64,000 bases of DNA from Fimbriimonas ginsengisoli Gsoil 348 (GCF_000724625.1 NZ_CP007139.1:186001-250000), one strand, 5' to 3'. Shown: positions 31,302 to 42,538, numbered from the stretch's first letter. The notes: generated by a model from the sequence alone, not told the origin. Translations and numbers: made by a program.

Positions 31302-32976
31302 ATTCGATCCTCGTCATAAATCCCGAACCATCACCGAAGGACCCGATAAGACCGCGAACCGGGCGATGCTGCGGGCGATGGGACTGGGTGACCAGGATAT
31401 GCGCCAGCCTTGGATCGGCGTCGCTACGGTTTGGAGCGAGGCGACTCCCTGCAACGTAAATCTCGACGTCCAAGGGCTTCGGGTCGCGGAGGCAATCAAG
31501 ACTCAGGGCGCCACTCCCCGGCGCTTCAACACGATCTCGGTCAGCGATGGTATCGCGATGGGACACGAGGGGATGAAGGCGTCCCTCGTCTCTCGCGAGG
31601 TCATCGCCGACTCCGTCGAGCTGATGATGCGCGGGCACTGCTACGACGGGCTCGTCGGAGTCGCCGGGTGCGATAAGAGCCTGCCCGGGATGCTTATGGC
31701 GATGGCCCGCCTCGACGTTCCCAGCGTTTTCCTCTACGGCGGGACCATTATGCCGGGCCGGTTCAAAGATAAGGACGTCACCATCCAGGACGCTTTCGAG
31801 GCGGCCGGCGCTTACGCTGCGGGGAAGATCGACAGCGACGAGCTACATGCGGTGGAATGCGCCGTCTGCCCCGGAGCCGGGGCGTGCGGCGGCCAATACA
31901 CCGCGAACACGATGGCATGCGTAGCCGAGGCGCTTGGGATGGCGGTTCTTGGCTCGGGCGCCCCTCCGGCCGAATCGAAGGAGCGCGAAGCGTGGCTGGT
32001 ACGCGTCGGCGAAGCCGCCGTAAACGCGCTGAACAAAGGGATCCTTCCCAGCCAGATCCTCACGAAGGAAGCATTCGAAAACGCGATCGCCATCGGCGCC
32101 GCCACCGGCGGGTCGACCAACGTCGCGTTGCACATTCCCGCCATCGCCCACGAACTCGGGATCGAAATCACGCTCGACGACGTCGCCCGGATCTCCGCCC
32201 GCACTCCCACACTCGCCGACCTCCGCCCCGGCGGCAAGTATGTGATGCTCGATCTGTACAAGGTCGGAGGGGTGCCCGCTGTACTCAGGGCGATGCTCGA
32301 CGCGGGAGTGCTCCACGGGCATTGTCTGACCGTAACCGGCAAGACGCTGGCCGAGGAGCTGGAAGGGATCGTGGTGCCGCCAGGGCAGGACGTGGTTCGC
32401 ACGCTCGCGAACCCGGTCGACACCCACGGCGGCTTCGCGATCGTTCGCGGCAACCTCGCTCCCGACGGGGGCGTGGTCAAGACCACGGGGGTTAAGAAAC
32501 TCCGCCAAACCGGCCCCGCTCGATGCTTCGATCGGGAAGAGGATGCCATGGCCGCCGTTCAGCGAAGGGAAATCCAGTCGGGCGACGTGGTGGTGATCCG
32601 ATATGAAGGGCCGAGAGGCGGCCCCGGAATGCGGGAGATGCTCGGCGTCACGTCCGCCATCGTCGGCCAAGGGCTTGGTTACGAAGTGGCGCTCCTCACC
32701 GACGGCCGTTTTTCGGGGGCCACACGCGGGCTTATGGTCGGCCATGTCGGTCCGGAGGCCCAAGAGGGGGGACCGATCGCACTCGTGCGGGACGGCGACC
32801 TTATCACCGTCGATGCGGAAAAGGGGGAGCTCAGCGTCGCCCTCTCCGATGAGGAGCTGGCCGCTCGCCACGCCGCGTGGAGCGCACCCGCGCCTCAGTA
32901 CACGCGAGGAGCACTGGCCAAATACGCCCGTATCGTGGGGCCAGCCTGCCGGGGCGCGGTTACGGATAATCCGTAG
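31294..32976 (+). CDS. ilvD: Dihydroxy-acid dehydratase
   Basis: A 560-residue Fe-S enzyme that dehydrates dihydroxyisovalerate and dihydroxymethylvalerate to the 2-oxo acids. Cluster and metal residues sit in [38 protein letters not shown] and [18 protein letters not shown]. Other conserved stretches are [20 protein letters not shown] and [20 protein letters not shown]. The N-terminus [18 protein letters not shown] fits the family without extension, so the hairpin-embedded ATG is the natural start. Confidence 0.95.
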   Translation: MSAFDPRHKSRTITEGPDKTANRAMLRAMGLGDQDMRQPWIGVATVWSEATPCNVNLDVQGLRVAEAIKTQGATPRRFNTISVSDGIAMGHEGMKASLVSREVIADSVELMMRGHCYDGLVGVAGCDKSLPGMLMAMARLDVPSVFLYGGTIMPGRFKDKDVTIQDAFEAAGAYAAGKIDSDELHAVECAVCPGAGACGGQYTANTMACVAEALGMAVLGSGAPPAESKEREAWLVRVGEAAVNALNKGILPSQILTKEAFENAIAIGAATGGSTNVALHIPAIAHELGIEITLDDVARISARTPTLADLRPGGKYVMLDLYKVGGVPAVLRAMLDAGVLHGHCLTVTGKTLAEELEGIVVPPGQDVVRTLANPVDTHGGFAIVRGNLAPDGGVVKTTGVKKLRQTGPARCFDREEDAMAAVQRREIQSGDVVVIRYEGPRGGPGMREMLGVTSAIVGQGLGYEVALLTDGRFSGATRGLMVGHVGPEAQEGGPIALVRDGDLITVDAEKGELSVALSDEELAARHAAWSAPAPQYTRGALAKYARIVGPACRGAVTDNP

Positions 32977-33178
32977 CCGTTACACTTTGCCGAGGCGAGG
33001 GATCGTTGGGGAGGGGAATTTCCCTCTGTTCTTTCCTTACGATCCCCATCTGCACCAGCCGAGGCCCGAAAACGCGGCCCATCGCGAGCGGTAGCTTTTG
33101 GCCGCGGGTGAACATCGCTCCGTCAACGCAGCAGTCCGAAGCGATGACGACGTAGGTCGCGCTGGCTCCGGTTCCCAT
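32960..33178 (-). CDS. Small hypothetical protein overlapping the ilvD end
   Basis: 72 residues on the opposite strand, overlapping the last 17 bp of ilvD. The sequence looks protein-like rather than a shadow: [20 protein letters not shown], then [20 protein letters not shown]. There is no signal or membrane helix, and paired cysteines are present. AAGGA lies about 14 nt upstream of the ATG, a weak site. It is divergent from cheB across an A/T-rich region. Family not recognised. Confidence 0.5.
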   Translation of the reverse strand: MGTGASATYVVIASDCCVDGAMFTRGQKLPLAMGRVFGPRLVQMGIVRKEQREIPLPNDPSPRQSVTATDYP

Positions 33179-33221
33179 AAGGTTGTTTTACTATCCTTAT
33201 CTGCTATTCCTTTGACGTTAA

Positions 33222-33250
33222 TTATATGTAGCGCTGGACGCTACATATAA
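33222..33250. promoter_or_regulatory. Perfect 12-bp inverted repeat in an A/T-rich intergenic region
   Basis: TTATATGTAGCG, CTGGA, CGCTACATATAA, followed by a run of A. It stands out in A/T content from everything around it and lies between the divergent small gene (start 33178) and cheB (start 33295). It could be a dimeric repressor site or, reading leftwards, a terminator-like hairpin preceded by T's. No clear -35/-10 was assigned. Confidence 0.55.
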
Positions 33251-33294
33251 AAAAATTGAACGTCCGAGCTAGATCCGTCGCCAAAAGAACACCC

Positions 33295-34284
33295 ATGGGT
33301 AAGGAACGCATTCTCGCCATCGGGACCTCGGCCGGCGGGGTAGAAGCGCTTTCACGTTTGGTGGCAAAGCTGCCGAACGATCTAAATGCGGCCGTTCTCA
33401 TCGTTCTTCACCTGCCGGAGAACGCGACCAGCGTGCTGCCCGAGATCCTGAGCCGGCGGGGAAATCTGAAAGCCAAGCGTGGGGAAGACGGAGAAAGGAT
33501 CCGCACCGGCCAAATCTATGTGGCTCCGCCGGGGAAGCACATGGTAGTTCACGACGGGCGGCTGCACCTCGTCGTTGGGCCTCGTGAAAACGGAAACCGG
33601 CCTGCCATCGATCCGCTCTTTCGGACGGTCGCGCGAAGCCACGGGCCGGCGGCTATCGGTCTGCTGCTCACCGGCCTCTTGGACGACGGAACGATCGGCA
33701 TGGCGGCGATCAAGCGCTTCGGCGGAATCACCATCGCTCAAGACCCGCACGATGCGATGTTCGGCGACATGCCTCGGAACGCCATCCAAACGGTCGGAGT
33801 CGATTACGTGCTCTCTTTGGAAGAGATCGGTCCCAAGATACGTGAGCTCGTCGAACAACCGGTCCCCTGGGAGAAAGAGATCGACATGCCGGATCAAACC
33901 GAACTGAACCTGTCTGAGCTCGAGGACTTGGAGAACACGGGACGACCTTCCCCTTTCGTCTGTCCGGAGTGCCAGGGCACTTTGTTTGAGCTATACGAGG
34001 ATGGTATCAGCCATTATTGCTGCCGCGTCGGCCACAGCTACTTGCAGGAGTCGTTGGCACAGGAACAGGAAGAGGTTTTAGAAGCCGCCCTCTGGACCGC
34101 CCTCCGCGCCGTGAAGGAGCACAACGCGCTCCTCGAAAGAATGGCGACGAGAGCGGAGAGTAAGGGATTCCAAATTTCGGCGAGGAACTTTCGGTCGAAG
34201 ATAGACGAGGGGAAGAGTCAAATGGAGCTGCTAAGCCGCGCGCTCGGACTTACCCGCGGACGTCATGCTCCTTCCGAAGTCTGA
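33295..34284 (+). CDS. cheB: CheB-type methylesterase with C-terminal zinc-finger-like tail
   Basis: 329 residues from the ATG at 33295; a TTG at 33256 in the same frame would add 13 residues and is less likely. The methylesterase domain has catalytic Ser in AIGTSAGGVEAL, His in VLIVLHLPENATSV and Asp in LLLTGLLDDGTIGM. There is no receiver domain, so it is not controlled by classical CheA phosphorylation. The C-terminal part (~residues 210-240) is PFVCPECQGTLFE then YCCRVGHSYLQESL, a CxxC...C/H arrangement suggesting zinc. A helical tail follows. It precedes cheR, as the parts of a CheB-CheR-PAS fusion would. Confidence 0.88.
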   Translation: MGKERILAIGTSAGGVEALSRLVAKLPNDLNAAVLIVLHLPENATSVLPEILSRRGNLKAKRGEDGERIRTGQIYVAPPGKHMVVHDGRLHLVVGPRENGNRPAIDPLFRTVARSHGPAAIGLLLTGLLDDGTIGMAAIKRFGGITIAQDPHDAMFGDMPRNAIQTVGVDYVLSLEEIGPKIRELVEQPVPWEKEIDMPDQTELNLSELEDLENTGRPSPFVCPECQGTLFELYEDGISHYCCRVGHSYLQESLAQEQEEVLEAALWTALRAVKEHNALLERMATRAESKGFQISARNFRSKIDEGKSQMELLSRALGLTRGRHAPSEV

Positions 34285-34375
34285 GCGCTCCGGTCGCGTT
34301 CGAATCCCTATCCTCATTTTTCTTTCAGTAAAAAGAACGACTCGCCTTTGATACTTGGTTTAGTAGACTGATGTC

Positions 34376-35308
34376 GTGATAGAAAGAACCACGCCTACCG
34401 CCGACTTTGAGAGGCTTCTGGTTTATCTCAAGTCCACCCGCGGATTTGACTTCTCTGCCTACAAACGAACCACCCTTCAGCGCCGCGGGCAAAAGCGGAT
34501 GCAAATCGTCGGCTCCGCGTCGTATTCCGAGTACCTAGACTATCTTGAGGTCCATCCCGACGAGTTTCAGGACCTTTTCAACACGATTCTCATCAACGTC
34601 ACCGCCTTTTTTCGAGACCCCGAGGCGTGGGAATACCTGGCCGCCGAGATCATTCCCCAGTTGTTGGCCACGAAGACGCCGGATGAGCAGATCCGCGTGT
34701 GGGTCGCCGGCTGCGCTTCGGGCGAAGAGGCTTACTCGATCTCGATGCTTTTGGCCGAGGCGATGGGAATCCAGGCCTTTCGCGAGCGTGTAAAGATTTA
34801 CGCGACCGATCTGGACGACGATGCTTTGTCGACCTGCCGCAGCGCTTTCTATTCCGAGCGCGACGTCCAGGCCATTCCGCCCGAGTTCGTGAAGAAATAC
34901 TTCGAGGCGGTGAACGACCGCCTCGTCTTCGACCGCGATCTGCGCCGCTCGATCATCTTTGGTCGCCACGATCTGATCCAAGACGCCCCGATCTCACGCG
35001 TGGACCTACTTCTTTGCCGGAATACCTTGATGTATTTCAACGCGGAAACGCAGGAGCGAATCTTGGCTCGTTTCCACTTCGCGCTCACCGACGGGGGATT
35101 TCTGTTCCTCGGCAAGGCCGAAACCCTGCTCACCCACACGAACCTTTTCGTGCCGGTCGACCTGAAGAATCAAATCTTCTCCCGGGTTGGAAAGACGCGT
35201 TTTCGCGATCGGATGCACATGCTGGCAGCCCCTACCGGCGACTACCTTCCCCGCTTCGAGCCGGCTTCCACCAATCGCCTACGCGATGCGGCTCTCGACT
35301 CGGGCTGA
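34376..35308 (+). CDS. cheR: CheR-type methyltransferase domain, ends at an in-frame TGA
   Basis: 310 residues from a GTG at 34376 (an ATG 5 bp earlier is out of frame and stops after two codons). CheR methylates receptor glutamates with SAM. Visible are an N-terminal helical domain (LLVYLKSTRGFDFSAYKRTT), VWVAGCASGEEAYSISMLLAE (SAM loop), IYATDLDDDALSTCR and LLLCRNTLMYFNAETQERIL. The frame ends at TGA 35306-35308 after LRDAALDSG. The next codons in the same frame continue as the expected PAS region, so this is the front part of a larger gene. Confidence 0.88.
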   Translation: MIERTTPTADFERLLVYLKSTRGFDFSAYKRTTLQRRGQKRMQIVGSASYSEYLDYLEVHPDEFQDLFNTILINVTAFFRDPEAWEYLAAEIIPQLLATKTPDEQIRVWVAGCASGEEAYSISMLLAEAMGIQAFRERVKIYATDLDDDALSTCRSAFYSERDVQAIPPEFVKKYFEAVNDRLVFDRDLRRSIIFGRHDLIQDAPISRVDLLLCRNTLMYFNAETQERILARFHFALTDGGFLFLGKAETLLTHTNLFVPVDLKNQIFSRVGKTRFRDRMHMLAAPTGDYLPRFEPASTNRLRDAALDSG

Positions 35309-36229
35309 GTCGCGCAGATTGCCCTGGACGTAGGCGGAAGGCTGGCCGTCGCCAATGAACGGGCGCGGACGACGTTGGCGATCGGCAACCGGGACCTCGG
35401 GAAAGCTTTTCAAGATCTGGACATCTCCTTCCGTCCGGCCGAGCTGCGGTCCGGTATCGAACAGGCGGGCCTCCAGCGGCGGCCGATCGTTCATAAGGAC
35501 GTAGCCTGGACGAAGATCACCGGCGAAACCGTGGTGCTCGACATCACGATCACGCCACTGGAAACCGACTCGGGCGACTTCGTTGGCACGAGCATCGCTT
35601 TCGAAGACGTCACTCAAAACAAGCTTCTCCAAAACGAGCTGCTGAATTTCAACCAGGAGTTGGAGACGGCCTATGAAGAGGTCCAATCGACAAACGAGGA
35701 GCTGCAAACCACCAACGAGGAGCTGCAATCGACGGTGGAAGAGCTCGAAACCACCAACGAGGAATTGCAAAGCACCAACGAAGAGTTGGAAACGATGAAC
35801 GAGGAATTGCAGGCGGCGAACGAAGAACTCGAAACGATCAACGACGAATTACGGAAGCGGAGCAACGAACTAAATCGCGCCAACTCATTCTTAGAATCGA
35901 TTCTCGCCGGCTTGCGGGACGGCGTTATCGTCTTGGATCACGACCTCCATGTCTTGGCTTGGAATCACCGTTCGGAGGACCTGTGGGGAATACGGAGAGA
36001 GGAGGCGGCCGGCAAGCATCTTCTCAATTTGGATATTGGCCTCCCTCTCGAGCAGCTCCGCCAGCCGATCCGGGCTTGCCTTGCTACCAAGGAACCCCAG
36101 TCGATTACGGTCGACGCCATCAACCGTAGAGGGCGCCCTCTAAATTGTCAGGTCACATTTAGCCCGCTCTTCAGCCACGCGGGCCAGCAGGCCGGGGTGA
36201 TCGTCCTAACCGCCTGTAACGGCACGTAG
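35309..36229 (+). pseudogene. Continuation of cheR: PAS - heptad coiled coil - PAS (after in-frame stop)
   Basis: In the same frame as cheR the sequence resumes at once: VAQIALDVGGRLAVANERAR, a PAS start. It goes on through LGKAFQDLDISFRPAELRS and a long 'NEEL' heptad coil (35660-35870: EELQTTNEELQSTVEELE and so on). A second PAS follows (ILAGLRDGVIVLDHDL, LAWNHRSEDLWG, LLNLDIGLPLEQLRQPIR). These are the exact downstream domains of CheB/CheR fusion proteins. No ATG or GTG with a ribosome site lies near the break; the first usable codon is TTG 35375, inside the PAS. So one TGA has split the gene, or it is read through. Confidence 0.75.
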
Positions 36230-36458
36230 CGTTTCAACGTACACAGTTTCGTCTACAGTCCTCCTCCTTTGGCCGGATTATAGTGATGTAGTCCCACCCT
36301 CAGCGAGGCGAAGGATGGGTGCGGTGGCGGGGAGGCCCCCTCTAGCCCAATTCCCACGCCGCACTCTTAAGTTCCGTGGTAAAAAAATGGGACACGGATT
36401 ACCTCAGCCGGCTCTTTGTCCGGCGGATTTGGGCTTAGCAAATGAGGAAGCGAAGCTG

Positions 36459-37190
36459 ATGAGCGATTCGACAAACGGCACCAAACTGGAACCAAGCTCC
36501 CGAGAGCGAGAGGTCTTGGAGTTCGCGGTTTCCGGCTTCACCGACGAGCAGATCGCTCAGACCCTTGGAATCAGCGTCAGCACCGTCAACAGCTACTGGG
36601 TTCGTATCCGGAGCAAACTCGGGCAGTATTCTCGAACCCAACTCGTGGCAACGATTCTAACCGAGAGGGCCAAGAAGGCCGAGGAGTCGTTGCGTCTGCG
36701 AATCGCCGAACTCGAAAATGAGCAAGCGAGACTTAGGGCCGAACTTGCCGAGGCCACGAGAGACTTGGGCGCGCTTGGACGACAGGGTTGGCATGCGATG
36801 GCCCTGGACTGCGCCCCGGAAGCAGTAATCGTTTTCGACGACGACCTGCGGATCATCCTGGCAAACCAAGCCGCGGAGCGGCTTTTTGGAATCAAGGAGC
36901 CTCTCAAAGGGAGATGTGTTGGCAGCCTCGTCGCGCGACAACAACAAGCGGAGGCGGAGGAACGGCTCTGTCGTTATTTGTCCGGCGAGAACTTCGCGAG
37001 GATCGCGATGGGTGAAGAGTATCCGGTCTTCGGGAGGCGCGAAGACGGGAGCCTTTTCCGCGCCATCATCTCGGTAGAAGGGTTCCGCGGTCCCGCCGGT
37101 ACGATGGCCATCTGCGTAATCCGCGAATTTATGGCGGAGGTGGAAGCGCGTCGCCGCGCCCTGATACCTCCCCGGATCGGCCTTAGATGA
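36459..37190 (+). CDS. LuxR-type HTH regulator with coiled coil and PAS domain
   Basis: 243 residues from the ATG at 36459 (GAGGA about 10 nt upstream); an earlier start at 36315 adds 48 unconvincing residues. The N-terminal LuxR helix-turn-helix reads SSREREVLEFAVSGFTDEQI then TLGISVSTVNSYWVRIRSKL. Next is a coiled coil (AEESLRLRIAELENEQARLR). The PAS domain includes DCAPEAVIVFDDDLRIILAN and FGRREDGSLFRAIISVEGF. The DNA-binding domain at the N-terminus with a sensor behind it is the reverse of the usual NarL/LuxR order. It probably belongs with cheB/cheR-PAS as a sensory cluster. Confidence 0.82.
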   Translation: MSDSTNGTKLEPSSREREVLEFAVSGFTDEQIAQTLGISVSTVNSYWVRIRSKLGQYSRTQLVATILTERAKKAEESLRLRIAELENEQARLRAELAEATRDLGALGRQGWHAMALDCAPEAVIVFDDDLRIILANQAAERLFGIKEPLKGRCVGSLVARQQQAEAEERLCRYLSGENFARIAMGEEYPVFGRREDGSLFRAIISVEGFRGPAGTMAICVIREFMAEVEARRRALIPPRIGLR

Positions 37191-37194
37191 GCGG

Positions 37195-38394
37195 CTAACT
37201 CAAACGATCGCGGACTCGCTTGAATGCCTGCAAAGCAAACTCCAGGTCCGCCTGAGTGTGCGCCGCGCTCGGCATGGTTCGAATGCGCGCCTTTCCCCGG
37301 CCGACGGTTGGGAATACGATGGCGAGCGCGTAAACCCCTTCTTCCCAAAGCGCGCGCTCCATCTCCTGCGCCTTTCCTTCGTCGCCGACGTACACGGGCG
37401 TGATGGGCGTCTCGCTCCCCATCGTGTCGAACCCGGCCTCGTTGAGGGCGGCCTTCCACCAACGCGTGTTGTCCCAGAGCCGTCGCATCGGCTCCGGATC
37501 GTTCTCCATGACGTCGAGCGCCGCGATTAGGGCGGCCGCCACCATCGGCGGATGCGCGGTACTGAACAGGTAGGGGCGGCCTCGGTTAATGAGCCAATCC
37601 TTGAGCACTGCCGACCCGGCGATATATCCGCCGACCACGCCGAGCGCCTTGCTCAACGTCCCAAGTTGAATGTCGACGCGGCCGTACAGGTTGAAGTGGG
37701 AGGTCGAGCCGGCGCCGTTCTTCCCAAGCACTCCGCTGGCATGGGCGTCGTCCACCATGACGAAGGCGTCGTACTTCTCCGCCAGTTCCACGATGGTCGG
37801 CAGCGGGGCGATATCTCCGTCCATCGAGAAAACGCCGTCGGTGATGATCATCCGTTTCTCGAAACTCTGGGTGTTCTGGAGAATCTTCTCCAGCGCCTCC
37901 ATATCCTTATGCGGATAGACGTATCCTTCGCTCTTCTTGTATTTCGCCGCCGAGAGCCGCACGCCGTCGATGATCGATGCGTGGTTCAGCTCGTCGCTGA
38001 TGATCACGTCCTTATCCGTGACCACGGCCGGGATCGTTCCCGAGTTGGCGGTGAAGCCGCCAGTGAACACGAGGACCGCTTCCGTGTGCTTGAACTTGGC
38101 GAGCCGCTCCTCGAGCTCTTCGTGAACGGACATCGTGCCGCCGATCCAGCGCACCGCGCCCGCGCCGACGCCCCATCTGTCGATCGCCTCGTGAGCCGCC
38201 GCCACCACGTTCGGATGGTTCGCGAGGCCGAGGTAGTTGTTACTGGCGAGGTTGACGACCTCCTTACCGTTCATCCGAACTCGGCCACCGGCGGCCGTCT
38301 CCAGGATCTTCGGCACCTTATAAAGGTTTTGATCCTTCAGAGTCTGAATCTGATCTCCTAGCCAAGACTGCAACCGAGCGTTCATCCCCACCAT
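37195..38394 (-). CDS. kbl: Alpha-oxoamine synthase, probable glycine C-acetyltransferase
   Basis: A 399-residue PLP enzyme of the KBL/BioF/ALAS family, starting at ATG 38394 or 38385; longer frames add an unlikely leader. Motifs are VVNLASNNYLGLANHPNVV, GAGAVRWIGGTMSVHEELEE, ISDELNHASIIDGVRLS, VDDAHASGVLGKNGAGST and the PLP lysine in QLGTLSKALGVVGGYIAG. GAVRWIGGT and DELNHASIIDG favour Kbl (2-amino-3-oxobutyrate CoA ligase, threonine breakdown) over BioF, but the family is promiscuous. No tdh neighbour is present, so a biotin role cannot be excluded. Confidence 0.82.
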   Translation of the reverse strand: MVGMNARLQSWLGDQIQTLKDQNLYKVPKILETAAGGRVRMNGKEVVNLASNNYLGLANHPNVVAAAHEAIDRWGVGAGAVRWIGGTMSVHEELEERLAKFKHTEAVLVFTGGFTANSGTIPAVVTDKDVIISDELNHASIIDGVRLSAAKYKKSEGYVYPHKDMEALEKILQNTQSFEKRMIITDGVFSMDGDIAPLPTIVELAEKYDAFVMVDDAHASGVLGKNGAGSTSHFNLYGRVDIQLGTLSKALGVVGGYIAGSAVLKDWLINRGRPYLFSTAHPPMVAAALIAALDVMENDPEPMRRLWDNTRWWKAALNEAGFDTMGSETPITPVYVGDEGKAQEMERALWEEGVYALAIVFPTVGRGKARIRTMPSAAHTQADLEFALQAFKRVRDRLS

Positions 38395-38559
38395 TTTGGC
38401 CAAATAGACGCGATCTCTTGCGCGTGATCGTTGGCAGCGGTCGCAGAGGGTGAGGGTTAACGGCGTTCCGGGGGAGCCACTCCGCCGGGGCAGGATAACG
38501 CGAAGCGTTGTAGCCGTAGGGGAGGCGGGTCTTGTCCGCGAGATGCCAGAATCATATAA

Positions 38560-39948
38560 ATGCTCGATCGCTTCCGGCGCCACCTTGGCGCCTCAGGTCT
38601 GATTCCGGAAGGGGCACGGGTTCTCGTGGGGTACAGCGGCGGTGCGGATAGCACCTGCCTGCTTCACATGCTCCGGGTGGCGGGAGTCGACGTGGTTGCC
38701 GCACACCTTCACCACGGGCAGCGAGAAGAAGCGGATACGGAGATGCGCCTGTGCGAGGCGTTTGCGGAAAGTCTTGACATCCCGTTCGTCTCCGGTCGGG
38801 CCGATGTTCCTCGCATGTCCCAAGAGCTCGGAATGGGGCTAGAGGAAGCCGGACGCGAGGCCCGGTACGGCTTCTTCCGGCAGGCGGCCTATCAGCTCGA
38901 CTGTCAGCTCATCGCCACTGCCCACACCCGAAACGACCACGTGGAGACGATGCTCCTCAATTTGACCCGCGGCACCGGTCTGACGGGGCTCGGGGGGATT
39001 CCCGAGCGCAGGGAGGAGATCGTTCGTCCAATCCTCATCTTTAGCCGCGAACAGACCCGAGCTTATTGCGAGGAGAACGGCTTCTGGTTCCACGACGACC
39101 CGGCCAACTCCGACCTGAGCTTCTCCCGAGCCCGCATCCGGCACCGAGTGCTTCCCGAGCTTCGCTCGATTAATCCAGCCGCCGACTCGGCGCTGATGCG
39201 CCTCGCGAGCCTGGTGCAGGAGGAGGATCGATTCTTAAGCGGGATGGCGGCGGCGGCGCTCGAACAGTCGGAAATTTCCGTCAACGGAGAGCTCAAGTTC
39301 CTCACGGAGGATGTCGAGGTGTACTTCGATCGGGGCCGTTTGAGCGGTTTGCCGCCCGTGCTCTTCCGGCGGGCCATCCGCCTGGCAGTGGAGGCGCTGG
39401 AAGCGAGCCTCGACCACGAGCAAACCTCCATTCTGCTTTCCGGAATTGCGAGCCAAGAGCGAGGGTCGGTAACCGCCGACGGCGGCGAAGTCGTGGTCGA
39501 GTGGACCCCGGAGTTGGTTGGCGCTCGCCGCCTGCAGCCCACGCAGCCGTTCCGCTACGCGCTAACCATCCCGGGAGAAACGATGAGCGACGAATTCGGA
39601 TGGCAATTCACCGCGTTCGAAGAGGCATACGATCAGGTTTCCCCCGCACGGGCCGAGCTCAGCACAAGAATCGACCGTCGCAAAACAAAAGGAACGTTGT
39701 ACTTTCGCACCGCGGGATCGGGCGACACGATGAGGCCACTCGGCTTTTCGGGCCAACGCAAGCTTTCCGATCTTCTGTCCGAGTCCGGTCTGACCCCGGC
39801 TGCCCGGAGCCGCCTTCCGATCGTGTGCGACCTGGTTGGGCCGATCTGGGCGCCGGGGGTCTGCCTCGACGAGCGGGTTCGGCCCGAAGCGTCCACCGAC
39901 CTCGTCCTGACCGTAAGGTTTGCGAGAATTTCACCAAACGACCGATAA
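38560..39948 (+). CDS. tilS: tRNA(Ile)-lysidine synthetase
   Basis: A 462-residue ATP-dependent enzyme converting C34 of the CAU-anticodon tRNA-Ile to lysidine. The PP-loop is VLVGYSGGADSTCLLHML. Further blocks are VVAAHLHHGQREEADTEM, ATAHTRNDHVETMLLNLTRG and FHDDPANSDLSFSRARIRH. A C-terminal TilS domain follows, including TMRPLGFSGQRKLSDLLSES. The following ftsH in the same direction is the classical tilS-ftsH order. Confidence 0.94.
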   Translation: MLDRFRRHLGASGLIPEGARVLVGYSGGADSTCLLHMLRVAGVDVVAAHLHHGQREEADTEMRLCEAFAESLDIPFVSGRADVPRMSQELGMGLEEAGREARYGFFRQAAYQLDCQLIATAHTRNDHVETMLLNLTRGTGLTGLGGIPERREEIVRPILIFSREQTRAYCEENGFWFHDDPANSDLSFSRARIRHRVLPELRSINPAADSALMRLASLVQEEDRFLSGMAAAALEQSEISVNGELKFLTEDVEVYFDRGRLSGLPPVLFRRAIRLAVEALEASLDHEQTSILLSGIASQERGSVTADGGEVVVEWTPELVGARRLQPTQPFRYALTIPGETMSDEFGWQFTAFEEAYDQVSPARAELSTRIDRRKTKGTLYFRTAGSGDTMRPLGFSGQRKLSDLLSESGLTPAARSRLPIVCDLVGPIWAPGVCLDERVRPEASTDLVLTVRFARISPNDR

Positions 39949-40137
39949 GGTCTAATGGACCTAGCCACCCTTGAGCCATAGATCCCGTAGAACCATGGGA
40001 ATATTGGCAGAACTTCTAAAATCAGTGAGCAAAACCAGTTGCGAACCCGTCTTGCGTTCTCAAAGCCATAATAGGAACGGGACGGTGCGCCGTAGCGTAG
40101 CCAATATCGTTAAGGAAAGATTTCCCTCGGAGACGTT

Positions 40138-42075
<1,938 letters not shown>

Positions 42076-42097
42076 GGCGACAAGCGTCGCAATTATG

Positions 42098-42145
42098 CGA
42101 TAGCCTGGGATCTTTACTAGGATTCCCAGGCTATCGTCTTTTTTA
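42098..42145 (+). terminator. Rho-independent terminator after ftsH
   Basis: CGATAGCCTGGGA (42098-42110), a 13-base loop, TCCCAGGCTATCG (42124-42136), then TCTTTTTTTA. A 13-bp perfect stem plus T-run: the clearest intrinsic terminator in the window. Confidence 0.93.
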
Positions 42146-42151
42146 GGGCCA

Positions 42152-42160
42152 TGCTATACT
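42152..42160 (+). promoter_or_regulatory. Extended -10 promoter for the TPR gene
   Basis: TGC TATACT (TGnTATACT), 27 bp before the ATG at 42188 and immediately after the ftsH terminator. No good -35 is seen, as expected for an extended -10 promoter. Confidence 0.6.
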
Positions 42161-42187
42161 CCAATGCCCAGGGGGGAGAAATAGGCG

Positions 42188-42538
42188 ATGACGATGGACA
42201 TCGAGCAAACATATCAGCTCGGCTTTCAACTCCGGTGTGACGGACGATACGCGGAAGCTAAGCAAGTGTTCGAGCGCGTCCTCTCGGCCAACCCGGGACA
42301 CATCGACTCGCTCCACCAGGTGGCTCTCATAAAGGGGTTCGAGGGCGACTTCGACGGGTCTCTCGCCGATTTGGAAAAGCTGAGTGCGCAATCGCCTCAA
42401 AACCTCACGATTCGTTACGACCTGGCGATGACCCAGATGATGCTCGGCATGTACGAAGAGGCCTGTTCCAACCTTAGGTACATCCTGTCGGTGAACCCGA
42501 CCCACGAGAAGGCGCTCCAACAGTCCACCTACTGTTAG
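42188..42538 (+). CDS. Small TPR-repeat protein
   Basis: A 116-residue protein of about three tetratricopeptide repeats: IEQTYQLGFQLRCDGRYAEA, then VFERVLSANPGHIDSLHQVA, and LRYILSVNPTHEKALQQ with conserved G/Y/A/P positions. It is a protein-interaction module with no catalytic part and no signal. GGGGGGAG lies 9 nt before the ATG. It is its own transcription unit between ftsH and mgtE, with its own extended -10 promoter. Partner unknown. Confidence 0.8.
   Translation: MTMDIEQTYQLGFQLRCDGRYAEAKQVFERVLSANPGHIDSLHQVALIKGFEGDFDGSLADLEKLSAQSPQNLTIRYDLAMTQMMLGMYEEACSNLRYILSVNPTHEKALQQSTYC

Noticed and set aside
31843-32871. 342-codon minus-strand frame across ilvD
   Set aside because: Antisense to a conserved enzyme, no independent support.
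35306-35308. TGA read as tryptophan or selenocysteine genome-wide
   Set aside because: TGA clearly ends other genes here (for example ilvB, ybeY, and the ATGA/GTGA overlaps), and no SECIS-like element was noticed.
22852-36398. Short match ATGGGACACGG at ~22855 and ~36388
   Set aside because: Only about 11-12 bp with weak flanking similarity; could be chance, so not called a repeat family.
38532-38560. TTGTCC-17-TATAAA resembling a promoter at the tilS start
   Set aside because: The -10 overlaps the tilS ATG, so transcription would begin inside the gene; probably coincidence unless tilS starts further on.
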